Shown in pieces: positions 25,434 through 33,470 of a stretch of DNA of 64,000 nucleotides (the first letter of the stretch is position 1; every line of letters starts with the position of its first letter). The stretch is from positions 62,001 to 126,000 of the forward strand of contig NZ_JABBND010000005.1 in NCBI RefSeq assembly GCF_012933465.1, given 5' to 3'. The position numbers were made by a program, and so were the translations under genes. The stretch is from Actinomycetospora sp. TBRC 11914 (GTDB lineage: Bacteria; Actinomycetota; Actinomycetes; Mycobacteriales; Pseudonocardiaceae). The notes under the pieces were generated by a model. The model saw nothing but the letters and a program-made list of their open reading frames with translations, ran no database searches and was not told where the DNA came from.

Positions 25434-28307
25434 ATGAGCACGCAAACACAGAAGGGGCCTACCCACAACGACGGCCACCAGGCACGGGTGCCGCACTGGC
25501 TCGTCGCGTTGCTCCTCATGGCGGCTGGCATCGCCTTGATCGACGTCGGTTTCCTGTACTACTCCTCGCGCTTCGCTGGCAAGCCACCGGACTTGCCGGG
25601 CCTCCAGCTCGCCGGCAGCGTCGAGGCCGTCCGGAAGACGTTCACGCAGCCCTCGGCCACGTACACCGCCGCGCTCGCGGCCGACTACTGGCTGATCGGC
25701 GCCTACACACTCGGCCTCGTCCTGCTCACACTGGTCGGAGGTTGGTGCTTCGCCGGACCGCGGGCACGGTTGTTCGCCCGGGTCGCAGTGGGCACCGCTG
25801 TGGTTGCCGGTCTCCTCGACGTCGTCGAGAACCTCGCCGTGACCTGGGGCCTGGAACAGCTGACCGAGCCGCAGTCCGGCGAGCTGTGGTGGCGGGTGGC
25901 GGCGTCGGCAGACGTCCTCAAGCTCGTGCTGCTCCTACCGACGGTTGCTGTTGCTCTCGCGACGGTCCTGATGGTCGGTGCACGGGCGGCGCACCACCCG
26001 ACGGCCGCGCCTGTGACCGTGGAGCCCGGTTCGCTCAGGTCCGGCGACCCGAGCAATTCCCTACCGCCCAGCGTGGCAAAGGAGCGCTTCGCCGGCGAGG
26101 TCGGGGTGTGCGTCTCGGGCGGCGGCATCCGATCGGCCTGCGTGACGCTCGGCGCCCTTCAGATGCTCCGCGCAGCCGGGAAGCTGACGAACGACGGTTA
26201 CCTGTTCTCCGTCTCGGGAGGTGGCTACATGGCCGGAGCCCTCCGGCTCGCCATGCAGGCCGAACATACCGGCGACGCGAATCGCGCAAACCGCAACCCG
26301 CCGCTCTACGAGCAAGGCACCGCCGAACTCCGCCACATGCGCGACCACGGCAACTACGTCGCGCAGGGCTGCACCCAGTGGATGGTCGCGCTCGGTGTAG
26401 TGCTCGCGCACCTGGTGTACGTCCTCTTCCTGCTCGCGGCCGCGTCCGTCGCCGTCGGTCTGGTGCTGGGGTTTCTCTACAGGCAGTACCCCCTGGCCGG
26501 GCCCGGGGTGTCGGACGCGGTTGGACACGTTGGGCACGACCCAGGCGGCGTCACCTGGCTGCTCGGCACTCTCGTCGCCCTCACGGTTTTCCTGTGGATC
26601 GCGGCCGGCGCCCGAGAAGGTCTGACGGGCGCGCCGAGCCCCGCGTGGCGACGGACCGCCTGGGTCCCGGCAGGGATCACGCTCCTCGTCGCCGTGGTGA
26701 CTCTGGTGGTCCCCTGGCTGGCCTGGTGGGTGGGGAACAACAACGCCGTCGCGCAGACGACGGCGGCGATCGGTGCAGCCCTGACGGCGATCTCGTCGGT
26801 CGCGGCGATGGGGACCAAGCTGTCTCCGGCCGGGGGAACATCGAGCGCGACGGGGCGATTCACCCGCTATCTCATGCCGGTCGGGGTCGTCGTGGTGGTG
26901 GCCCTGTTGATCGTCGCTATGCTCATCGTGATGGCCTGGACCGTGGCCCAGGTCTCTCCGGGGCTCGTCACGCCCGCTCCCGTTCCTCCGGCGACCGTTC
27001 CTCCCCCGAGCTTCGTTCCTCCGCCCGCACCAACGTGGCTCCTGATCTCACTCGCCGTCGGTGTCCTCGTCGCCGCACTCGCGGCGCTCACCTTCGACCA
27101 GACCACAGCCAGCCTGCATCCCTTCTATCGCCAGCGCATGAACACCGTGTTCGCCACCCGGCGGAGGGAGAACGGCAGCGCCGCGCCGTACGACTACGCC
27201 GAGCGCACCGCCCTCTCCTGCTATGCCAAGAAGGTCGAGGGCTTTCCGGCCCTCGTGTTCGTCGCTACTGCCCAGGTCTCGGCAGGCCCTGGGAAGCCGA
27301 CGCGACCAGTCCCCTACACCTTCAGCGGAGACTGGGTCGGTGGAGCGCAGCTCGGCTACGTCCGCACGGAGGCGCTCGACGACCGAGTCCCTCGCTGCTA
27401 CCGGGGCGACCTCACCGTCCTCGGCGCGATGGCCCTCTCGGGCGCAGCGTTCGCTTCAGCCATGGGCGTGATGAGCAAACCGTTTGAAGTACTGCTCGCG
27501 CTCAGCAATGCACGGTTGGGGGCGTGGTTGCCGAACCCCTGGTGGCTACGTCGTGAGTCCCAGGACGCCGGCTCCCGGGACTGGACGCGCCGACGGCTGC
27601 CCGCCGTACGTGGCGAGAGCTATCACCTCCGGGAGATCCTCGGCAGCCATCCGCTCCACGATCCGTTGGTCCTCGTGACCGACGGCGGGCACTACGACAA
27701 CCTCGGGCTGGTCGAGGCCCTGCGGCACCGATGCGCGACGATCATCGTCGTCGACTCAAGCGGGGACGCACCGCCCTATGCGACCGCACTGCTCGAGGCG
27801 ATCCGACTTGCGCACGAGGAACTGGGCGTAACTGTCGACCTCAAGGACCCCGACGACCTCGCTCCGGGCTCAGTTCTCTTGGACGACCCGCTCCCCGAAC
27901 CGCTGAAGGACCTGCTCCCGCGGCTGTCGAAGAGCGCTCTAGTGAGGGGAACGATCACGTACCCGACCCCACTGCCGAGCGGCACTCCATACGGCCGACT
28001 CGTCGTCGTGAAGACTCGGCTCGTCCAGGACCTGCCGTACGAAGTATTCGCGTACGCGCACGCCAATCCGGACTTCCCCTACGACTCGACGGCTGACCAG
28101 TGGTTCGATCGTGACCAGTTCGACGCCTACCACAATCTGGGTCGCCGTCTCGGCGAGATCGCGGCGGATGCGCTGGACGACCCCAATGGTCCCAGTCCGA
28201 ACGGGTCGTCCCCGCCGCCGATCACGACGTCCGTGATCGACTGGACGCTGATCATGCAGGGTCGTTGGTCGGGCGACGGCGGCTCAGCGGTGCAGCCCCA
28301 GGGGTAG
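25434..28307 (+). CDS. Polytopic membrane patatin-like phospholipase
   Basis: 957 residues from ATG 25434 (GTG 25413 would start inside the putative SARP box). Four N-terminal transmembrane helices precede a patatin domain: oxyanion loop SGGGIRS (near 229), nucleophile S261 in FSVSGGGYM (the first Gly of GxSxG replaced by Ser), and the catalytic Asp D750 in VTDGGHYDNLGL. Unusually, about 490 residues with six or more further helices are inserted between Ser and Asp. It ends with a Pro-rich tail and overlaps the convergent SARP gene by 24 bp. The enzyme presumably acts on lipids at the inner membrane face. A truncated relative is at 17076. Confidence 0.88.
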   Translation: MSTQTQKGPTHNDGHQARVPHWLVALLLMAAGIALIDVGFLYYSSRFAGKPPDLPGLQLAGSVEAVRKTFTQPSATYTAALAADYWLIGAYTLGLVLLTLVGGWCFAGPRARLFARVAVGTAVVAGLLDVVENLAVTWGLEQLTEPQSGELWWRVAASADVLKLVLLLPTVAVALATVLMVGARAAHHPTAAPVTVEPGSLRSGDPSNSLPPSVAKERFAGEVGVCVSGGGIRSACVTLGALQMLRAAGKLTNDGYLFSVSGGGYMAGALRLAMQAEHTGDANRANRNPPLYEQGTAELRHMRDHGNYVAQGCTQWMVALGVVLAHLVYVLFLLAAASVAVGLVLGFLYRQYPLAGPGVSDAVGHVGHDPGGVTWLLGTLVALTVFLWIAAGAREGLTGAPSPAWRRTAWVPAGITLLVAVVTLVVPWLAWWVGNNNAVAQTTAAIGAALTAISSVAAMGTKLSPAGGTSSATGRFTRYLMPVGVVVVVALLIVAMLIVMAWTVAQVSPGLVTPAPVPPATVPPPSFVPPPAPTWLLISLAVGVLVAALAALTFDQTTASLHPFYRQRMNTVFATRRRENGSAAPYDYAERTALSCYAKKVEGFPALVFVATAQVSAGPGKPTRPVPYTFSGDWVGGAQLGYVRTEALDDRVPRCYRGDLTVLGAMALSGAAFASAMGVMSKPFEVLLALSNARLGAWLPNPWWLRRESQDAGSRDWTRRRLPAVRGESYHLREILGSHPLHDPLVLVTDGGHYDNLGLVEALRHRCATIIVVDSSGDAPPYATALLEAIRLAHEELGVTVDLKDPDDLAPGSVLLDDPLPEPLKDLLPRLSKSALVRGTITYPTPLPSGTPYGRLVVVKTRLVQDLPYEVFAYAHANPDFPYDSTADQWFDRDQFDAYHNLGRRLGEIAADALDDPNGPSPNGSSPPPITTSVIDWTLIMQGRWSGDGGSAVQPQG

Positions 28308-31300
28308 CGGCGCGCTCGGGTCGTCGAGCGCGGTAAGGCACTGGCGGGCCGCCGCGGACCACGGCGGCCAGCCGGCGCGGTCGGCGAACGCGGCCGCCGC
28401 CGTGAGGTCGCGCCTGGCGGCCTCGACGTCGTCGAGCGTCCACGCGGCGAGACCGGTCCACAGGGGCACCGGCCCGAGGACCGCCCCGCCGAAGCCGACC
28501 AGCACGGCGGAGTCGGGATCGGCGGGCACCACCTCACGGACGTGGGCCGCCACCGCGGTGTCCCGCAGGTTGAACGCGGCAGCGGCCGCGACAGCTCGCG
28601 CGGCGGGACCGAACCACATGGCCGGGTTCACGGTGCGACGCGAGAACTCGGCCAGGTGCACCCGGGCCTCGTCGTCGTGACCCGCGCACGTCTCGGCGAA
28701 GGCCGCGGCGGCGGCCCACGCCGCGGTGTTGGGGGACTGCGCCGACGCATGTGCGGCCAGGGGCGCGAGCTCGGCGACGCCCCCGCCGAGCACCCGCTTC
28801 ACGAGCAGGTGCGCGCCGGCGGCCAGGGGCGCGCCGGGGAGCCCGAGCGCGCCGCCGCGCTCGGCCGCGCGTTCCGCGGCGGCGTCGGCGCCCGGATCAC
28901 CCTCGGCGAGCAGCATCGCGGCCTCGGTGACCTGGGCGGCCCAGATCGAGCGCGGGCGGAACCAGCGCTCGCCCGCGGTCTCCAGCTCGACGCGCAGCTT
29001 GTGGGCGCGCTCCGAGTGCCCTGCGGTGAGCTCGGCGGACATCAGCAGCTCGGTGGCGTCGAGGAAGAGGGCCGGGTCCTCCGTGGCGACGGCGAGCCGG
29101 TGGGCGTCGGCGGCGATCGCGAGGCGGTCCAGCGCGGGGCGGGAGCCGTCGACGAGGCTGCGCGCCTCCAACGTCCGCACCCGGGCGTGGGCGTGCGGGT
29201 CGACGCGGGCGAGGTCGTCGGCCAGCGCCAGGGCCTCGGCCATGAGCTCGGGCGCGGCGTCCTGCGCCGTCGCCTCGGCCTCGCGGATCGTCGCCACCAC
29301 CAGGTCGAATCGCGGCCGCGGGCCCAGCGGCCTCCCGAGGAGCCGGCACAGCCGCCCGTAGCGACGAGGGTCCCCCTGCACGGACAGGCCGAGGGGTTCG
29401 TCGCCGATCGCGACGAGCACCGCCAGCTCGTCGTCGCCGACCGCGAGCGCGGCGTCGAGAGCCTCGTCCAGGGCATCGTCGGGATCGTCGGCGTCGCCGC
29501 CCAGCGCGGAGAGGCACAGCGCCCGGTACGCGAGCAGCCGGGCCCGGACGTCGTCGGCGGCCGCCGGGAGAGCCGCCTCGAACAGGGCCGACGCCTCGGG
29601 CAGGGCGCGCCGCCGGTAGGACTCCACCCCGGCGTCCACCCGAGCCGTGGCCACCCGGAGCGGCGGCAGCAGCGATGCCGCGCCCTCGGCGTGGCGCAGC
29701 ACGGTGAAGACGTCGGCCGCGTCGTCGAGCGCGTCGAGGCGGGCCAGGTGCAGGTGGGCTGCCCGCACCCGCGAGACGCCGTCGCGCAGCCCGTCGGCGT
29801 CGAGGTCGTGTCGCAGCACGTAGCGGTCGCCCTCCCCCGTCACCAGCCCGGCACGGACGGCGACCTCAAGGTCGTCGGCGAGGTCGAGGGGGCGGCGGGC
29901 GAGGACGGCGGCGAGGCTGGTCAGGTCGATCGGGCGGAGCACGGCGAGGGCCTCGATCGCGCGGCGCGTCAGGGCCGGCAGCTGGGCGGCCTGGTGCTCG
30001 ACGACGGCCCGTACCTGCTCGGGCACTTCCGTGATCGCCTGCGCGGCCTCGGCGCGGGTCGTGCAGCGTCCGAGCAGGTCGAGCAGTGCGGTGACGTGCA
30101 GCGCCAGACCGCCGGAGCGGTCGAGGACGGCTGCGGCCAGGTCGTCGCCGGGATCGAGCGCCGCGAGGCGCCGGCGGACGAGGGTGGCCACGGCGTCCGG
30201 GGCGAGCGCGCCCACCGGGCAGGTCGTCACCCCGTGCTGCGTGCCGAGCTCGGCGAGCGCGCGGTCCCAGTGCGGGTGCTCGGTGCTGTCGGGGCTCCGC
30301 GCGGCCACCACCACGACGACACCGGGCGGCAGGCCCCGTCGCGCCAGGACTCGCAGGACGTCGAGGGATGCGGTGTCGGCGCGGTGCGCGTCGTCGAGCG
30401 CCACGAGCAGCGGCGCGTCCTGGGCGCTGCGCGCGAGCTGCTCGTGGACCCACGGGCCGAGGTCGCGGTCCGGAACGGCACTGCGGACCCCGAGGTCGTC
30501 GATCACCTCGTGCCACGGCGCGGCCGGGGCGCCGTTCTCGCCCCACGCACTCGCGGCGGTGCGGGCTCCCCGGTCGCGAGCGCCTGACAGGACCGCCCGT
30601 AGCACGGCGGTCTTCCCCGCGCCGGCTCGACCGTGCAGCACGACGACGCGGCCGTCCTCGTGCAGCGCCTGGAGAATCGGGGCCACGACGGCCGCGCGGC
30701 CGACGATCTCGGGCCCCCGGGCCGGAGCCGGTCGCGGGTGTCGCGGGGTGAGGGTCGCGTACGTGCTACGCAGCACTGGTCCGGGCTCGACCCCGAGCTC
30801 GTCGCGCAGCCGTCGGCGCACGTCGAGGAAGGTCTCGACGGCGTCGCGGTGCCGGCCGCCCTCGCGCAGGGCGCGCACCAGGTGGGTCGCGAACTCCTCG
30901 TCGAGCCGGTCCTCGCCGGCGAGCAGGTCCACGACCTCTCCGGGACGACCGGCGTCGAGCAACAGAGCGGCGTGGCGGACCGTGAGCGTGCGCCGCCGCT
31001 GCTCGGCCGTGCGCCGGGCCTCGGCGAGCCGGTCGGAGTCGAGTCCCGGGAACGGGGTCCCCCGCCAGGCGTCGCGGGCCTCGTCGTAGCGCGCGATGTC
31101 GTCGCTCGTCAGTGCCGCGTCGGCGAGCCGAAGGAAGCGCAGGAGGTCGACGGCGTCCGGCGGCAGGTGCAGTGTGTAGAGCCCGGCGCGCGCGGTGAGC
31201 CACGGCTCGGCCCGCTCTCCCAACCAGGCCCGGAGCCGGGTGAGCGCGATCTGGAGGGTGCCTCGCGGATTCTGCGGCAGGTCCTCGCCCCACGCCTCGT

Positions 31301-31448
31301 CGATGAGCACGTCGCCGTCGACCGCACGGCCGGCGTTGAGCGCGAGCATCGCGAGCAGCGCGGCGTGGTTGCGGCTGCGCCGGGATTCCGCCACCCCGTT
31401 CCGCTCGACGGCCACGGATCCGAGCAGCCGGATCTCCACGAACGTCAT
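28284..31448 (-). CDS. AfsR/SARP-type regulator with STAND-like ATPase
   Basis: 1054 residues from ATG 31448 (GGGGGG ten bases upstream; the frame reaches 31550 without need). Order of domains: winged-helix DNA-binding (1-95; IRLLGSVAVERNG, NPRGTLQIALTRLRAWLG), bacterial transcriptional activation domain BTAD (100-240), P-loop ATPase with Walker A HGRAGAGKT (272-280) and Walker B LLVALDDAH (347-355), then about 600 residues of helical TPR-like repeats. SARPs activate genes by binding direct repeats with 11-bp spacing near the -35 region. It converges with the patatin gene, and matching repeats lie before that gene, the lipoprotein gene and the decayed module. Confidence 0.92.
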   Translation of the reverse strand: MTFVEIRLLGSVAVERNGVAESRRSRNHAALLAMLALNAGRAVDGDVLIDEAWGEDLPQNPRGTLQIALTRLRAWLGERAEPWLTARAGLYTLHLPPDAVDLLRFLRLADAALTSDDIARYDEARDAWRGTPFPGLDSDRLAEARRTAEQRRRTLTVRHAALLLDAGRPGEVVDLLAGEDRLDEEFATHLVRALREGGRHRDAVETFLDVRRRLRDELGVEPGPVLRSTYATLTPRHPRPAPARGPEIVGRAAVVAPILQALHEDGRVVVLHGRAGAGKTAVLRAVLSGARDRGARTAASAWGENGAPAAPWHEVIDDLGVRSAVPDRDLGPWVHEQLARSAQDAPLLVALDDAHRADTASLDVLRVLARRGLPPGVVVVVAARSPDSTEHPHWDRALAELGTQHGVTTCPVGALAPDAVATLVRRRLAALDPGDDLAAAVLDRSGGLALHVTALLDLLGRCTTRAEAAQAITEVPEQVRAVVEHQAAQLPALTRRAIEALAVLRPIDLTSLAAVLARRPLDLADDLEVAVRAGLVTGEGDRYVLRHDLDADGLRDGVSRVRAAHLHLARLDALDDAADVFTVLRHAEGAASLLPPLRVATARVDAGVESYRRRALPEASALFEAALPAAADDVRARLLAYRALCLSALGGDADDPDDALDEALDAALAVGDDELAVLVAIGDEPLGLSVQGDPRRYGRLCRLLGRPLGPRPRFDLVVATIREAEATAQDAAPELMAEALALADDLARVDPHAHARVRTLEARSLVDGSRPALDRLAIAADAHRLAVATEDPALFLDATELLMSAELTAGHSERAHKLRVELETAGERWFRPRSIWAAQVTEAAMLLAEGDPGADAAAERAAERGGALGLPGAPLAAGAHLLVKRVLGGGVAELAPLAAHASAQSPNTAAWAAAAAFAETCAGHDDEARVHLAEFSRRTVNPAMWFGPAARAVAAAAAFNLRDTAVAAHVREVVPADPDSAVLVGFGGAVLGPVPLWTGLAAWTLDDVEAARRDLTAAAAFADRAGWPPWSAAARQCLTALDDPSAPLPLGLHR

Positions 31449-31604
31449 CGTTCCCCCCAGGAGGTCACTCCACGTGAGCACCTGGGGGGAGGCTACGGCG
31501 TCCCCGAACGTATTCGTTCGACCGTATGGGCGAATTGTTCGCGCCAGCACCTAGTGCCGTCGACGCTCTGTACGTCCCGATCGGCGCGGAGTGACCCGTG
31601 AGGC

Positions 31605-31904
31605 TCAGGGAATGGGAAGGTGCGGGAGCTTGATGGGAGGGTGCTCCGGGATCGGGAGCGGCTCGGGAGCTCGACGCCAGGTCGGGACATCGTTCGGTAA
31701 TGGGATGTCGCCGAGGTCGGGAAGCGATGGCCCGGTGGAGGTCGTCGGCCACGACGGGGTCGATCCGCTGCCGTAGCCGGCGCCGTAGCCGCCGCTGCCC
31801 TGGCTGTCGTCCTCGCACGCCGACACGACGACCAGCACCGCTGCCGCGAGGGCCGCAAGTCCCGCAGCCGTAGCCCGCGAACGGCGACTCGGAATCGTTC
31901 CCAT
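31605..31904 (-). CDS. Small lipoprotein, 99 aa
   Basis: From ATG 31904 (31916 also possible) the product has a basic start (TIPSRRSRATAAG), a hydrophobic core and a lipobox VVSAC, so Cys should be lipid-modified outside the membrane. The mature part is short and Gly/Ser/Pro-rich (GSGGYGAGYGSGS, then many Pro) without a known domain. A 21-nt gap separates the start codon from a TGAAAG direct-repeat box, the same distance as at the polytopic patatin gene, so both may be under SARP control. It is followed by the divergent region and the SARP gene on the same strand. Confidence 0.7.
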   Translation of the reverse strand: MGTIPSRRSRATAAGLAALAAAVLVVVSACEDDSQGSGGYGAGYGSGSTPSWPTTSTGPSLPDLGDIPLPNDVPTWRRAPEPLPIPEHPPIKLPHLPIP

Positions 31905-31925
31905 GGGGCAAGGCAACGCACCAGG

Positions 31926-31943
31926 CCTTTCAGGCAGCTTTCA
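31926..31943 (-). promoter_or_regulatory. Putative SARP box D
   Basis: On the minus strand, TGAAAGC (31943-31937) and TGAAAGG (31932-31926) are spaced 11 bp. The lipoprotein ATG follows 21 nt later. Neither spacer contains a ribosome site. Confidence 0.6.
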
Positions 31944-31999
31944 CCTGCATCGCCTGATCTGTCGGGCGTCGGTCGGCGACTCGGGGCGGCGCTGTGCGC

Positions 32000-32295
32000 G
32001 CCGACCCCGGGCACGACAACGCGACGCTGCGCCTCTGGGACCCCCGATGGCCGACCGCTGTTCGTCTCAGGGAGCGGGGGCAGCGACCGGGGCGCCGACG
32101 ATCGGGACGGTGCGGCCCTGGGACCCGGACTCCCGAACCCCGTGGGCTGCGCTGCCGACCATCGCCGTCGCGAATCTACTCGCGCTGGACGGAACCCGCA
32201 TCGTCATGGTCGCCGCCGGCCGAGCCGCCTGTTCCTTCGAGCTGCGGCCCGATCGGGCCGACGGCAAGAAACGTTCGTGTCTGGCGTCCTCATGA
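32000..32295 (+). pseudogene. WD40-repeat remnant
   Basis: Three WD-type strand endings are visible in two frames: DNATLRLWDP, then GTVRPWDPDSRTP with a following LLALDGTRIVMVAAG strand, then RNVRVWRPHDG back in the first frame. Two frameshifts and no start mark it as a fragment. It resembles the propeller of STAND-type regulators such as the one at 56.3 kb. Confidence 0.5.
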
Positions 32296-32340
32296 TGGTG
32301 CGAACGAATTCTCGGTCGGCGGGCCACGTCGACCAGGTCG

Positions 32341-33285
32341 TCAGACCGAAGCCGGCGTCCTTTCGGAGCGGCGGTGCACGACGAGCATCTGCATGCACTC
32401 GCGGTCGGGCGCCGACAGGTCGGCGTACTCCGGCGCTAGGCCGTGCGGGGGCAGGGGCTCCGACACCTGGTCCTCCTCCATCGCCTCGAAGCCGGCATCC
32501 GCGAACAGCGCGCGCCACTCCGGGCACTGCACCCGGTTGATGTACTGCACGTCGGAGTCGAACCAGCGCCGCCAGGATTCGTCGGTGTAGCGGTAGTAGT
32601 TCTTCTTCGAGCACGTGGGGTCGAAGTAGGTGAAGTGGTCGACGAGGTCAATCTGGTGCACCGAGAGGCCCCCGGGCAGGAGCCGTTCCCGTGCCTCGTC
32701 GAGGTAGGTCGGGAGCGTCCTGGCGGGCACGTGCTCGAGGACGTCGGCGCTCACGACGAGCGCGTACGAGTTCGGGGGGACGCCGGCGAGCATGCCGCTC
32801 GGGTCGAGCACGTAGCGGAACCCCATGAGGGCGTAGAGCTCGTCGTAGGACTCGGTACGCAGCGCGCGGTCGGCGAGAGCCCGCGCGGCGTCGAGACGCT
32901 CGGCCGACACCGGGAGCCGCCGACCGAAGTCGCCGTCGAGCTCGTCGCGGAGCTGCCCGAGCCACGCGCGGTAGGCCCTGGGCAGGCGGTTGTCGACGAC
33001 GTCGTAGAGCGTCACCTCGACGTCGTGGAAGAGGCGCAGGATCGTCGCCTCCCAGTGCACCCAGCCGGTGCCGAGCTCGAGCACCCGGTCGCCGGCCGCG
33101 AGGGCGGAGTAGCGATCGCACGTCTCGAGGAGCCGGACCGCGCGGTCGAGATAGGGCGCGGGGATGCCCGAGTCGAGCCGCATCCGCTCCAGCACCTTGT
33201 TGCCGAGCACGCGGTAGGCGCGGCGCGTGACGTTGTTGACCGAGAAGGCCTTCGACGCCGCGGCGACGGCGGTGTACTTCAGCAC
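32341..33285 (-). CDS. SAM-dependent methyltransferase
   Basis: 314 residues of class I methyltransferase type: motif I VLELGTGWVHWE (near 68-79), an acidic strand end (TLYDVVD), and SYALVVSADVLEHVPARTLP as motif IV/V. A late stretch (GLSVHQIDLVDHFTYFDP) is typical of enzymes acting on sugars or small molecules. It may modify an exopolysaccharide sugar. It is the only gene of this locus whose promoter faces the glycosidase gene, with the ATCCTCA palindrome between them. Confidence 0.82.
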   Translation of the reverse strand: MLKYTAVAAASKAFSVNNVTRRAYRVLGNKVLERMRLDSGIPAPYLDRAVRLLETCDRYSALAAGDRVLELGTGWVHWEATILRLFHDVEVTLYDVVDNRLPRAYRAWLGQLRDELDGDFGRRLPVSAERLDAARALADRALRTESYDELYALMGFRYVLDPSGMLAGVPPNSYALVVSADVLEHVPARTLPTYLDEARERLLPGGLSVHQIDLVDHFTYFDPTCSKKNYYRYTDESWRRWFDSDVQYINRVQCPEWRALFADAGFEAMEEDQVSEPLPPHGLAPEYADLSAPDRECMQMLVVHRRSERTPASV

Positions 33286-33347
33286 GAGCAGACTCCCCTT
33301 GCTCCTTGATGACGCAACGAGCGAACAGCACGGAGAGTGTTGATGCC

Positions 33348-33365
33348 ATCCTCAATACTGAGGAT
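33348..33365. promoter_or_regulatory. Palindrome ATCCTCA-ATAC-TGAGGAT (copy 1)
   Basis: Seven-bp perfect arms with a 4-bp spacer in the divergent gap between the methyltransferase (starts 33285) and the glycosidase (starts 33471). The same arms occur at 44457-44474 upstream of the other end of the locus. I infer an operator for a common regulator. Confidence 0.6.
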
Positions 33366-33470
33366 GATGTCGCACTGACAGGTCAGGCAGTCTTGCCTTG
33401 ATCACTTTCCGCCAGAGTGAGCGTCCGGCGCAGGCCGGTCAGAGCGGTCCATCAGGCAGCCCGAGGAACA

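Noticed and set aside
28542-30587. 681-codon + strand open frame opposite the intact SARP
   Set aside because: Antisense shadow of a well-defined gene; composition only reflects GC-rich third positions.
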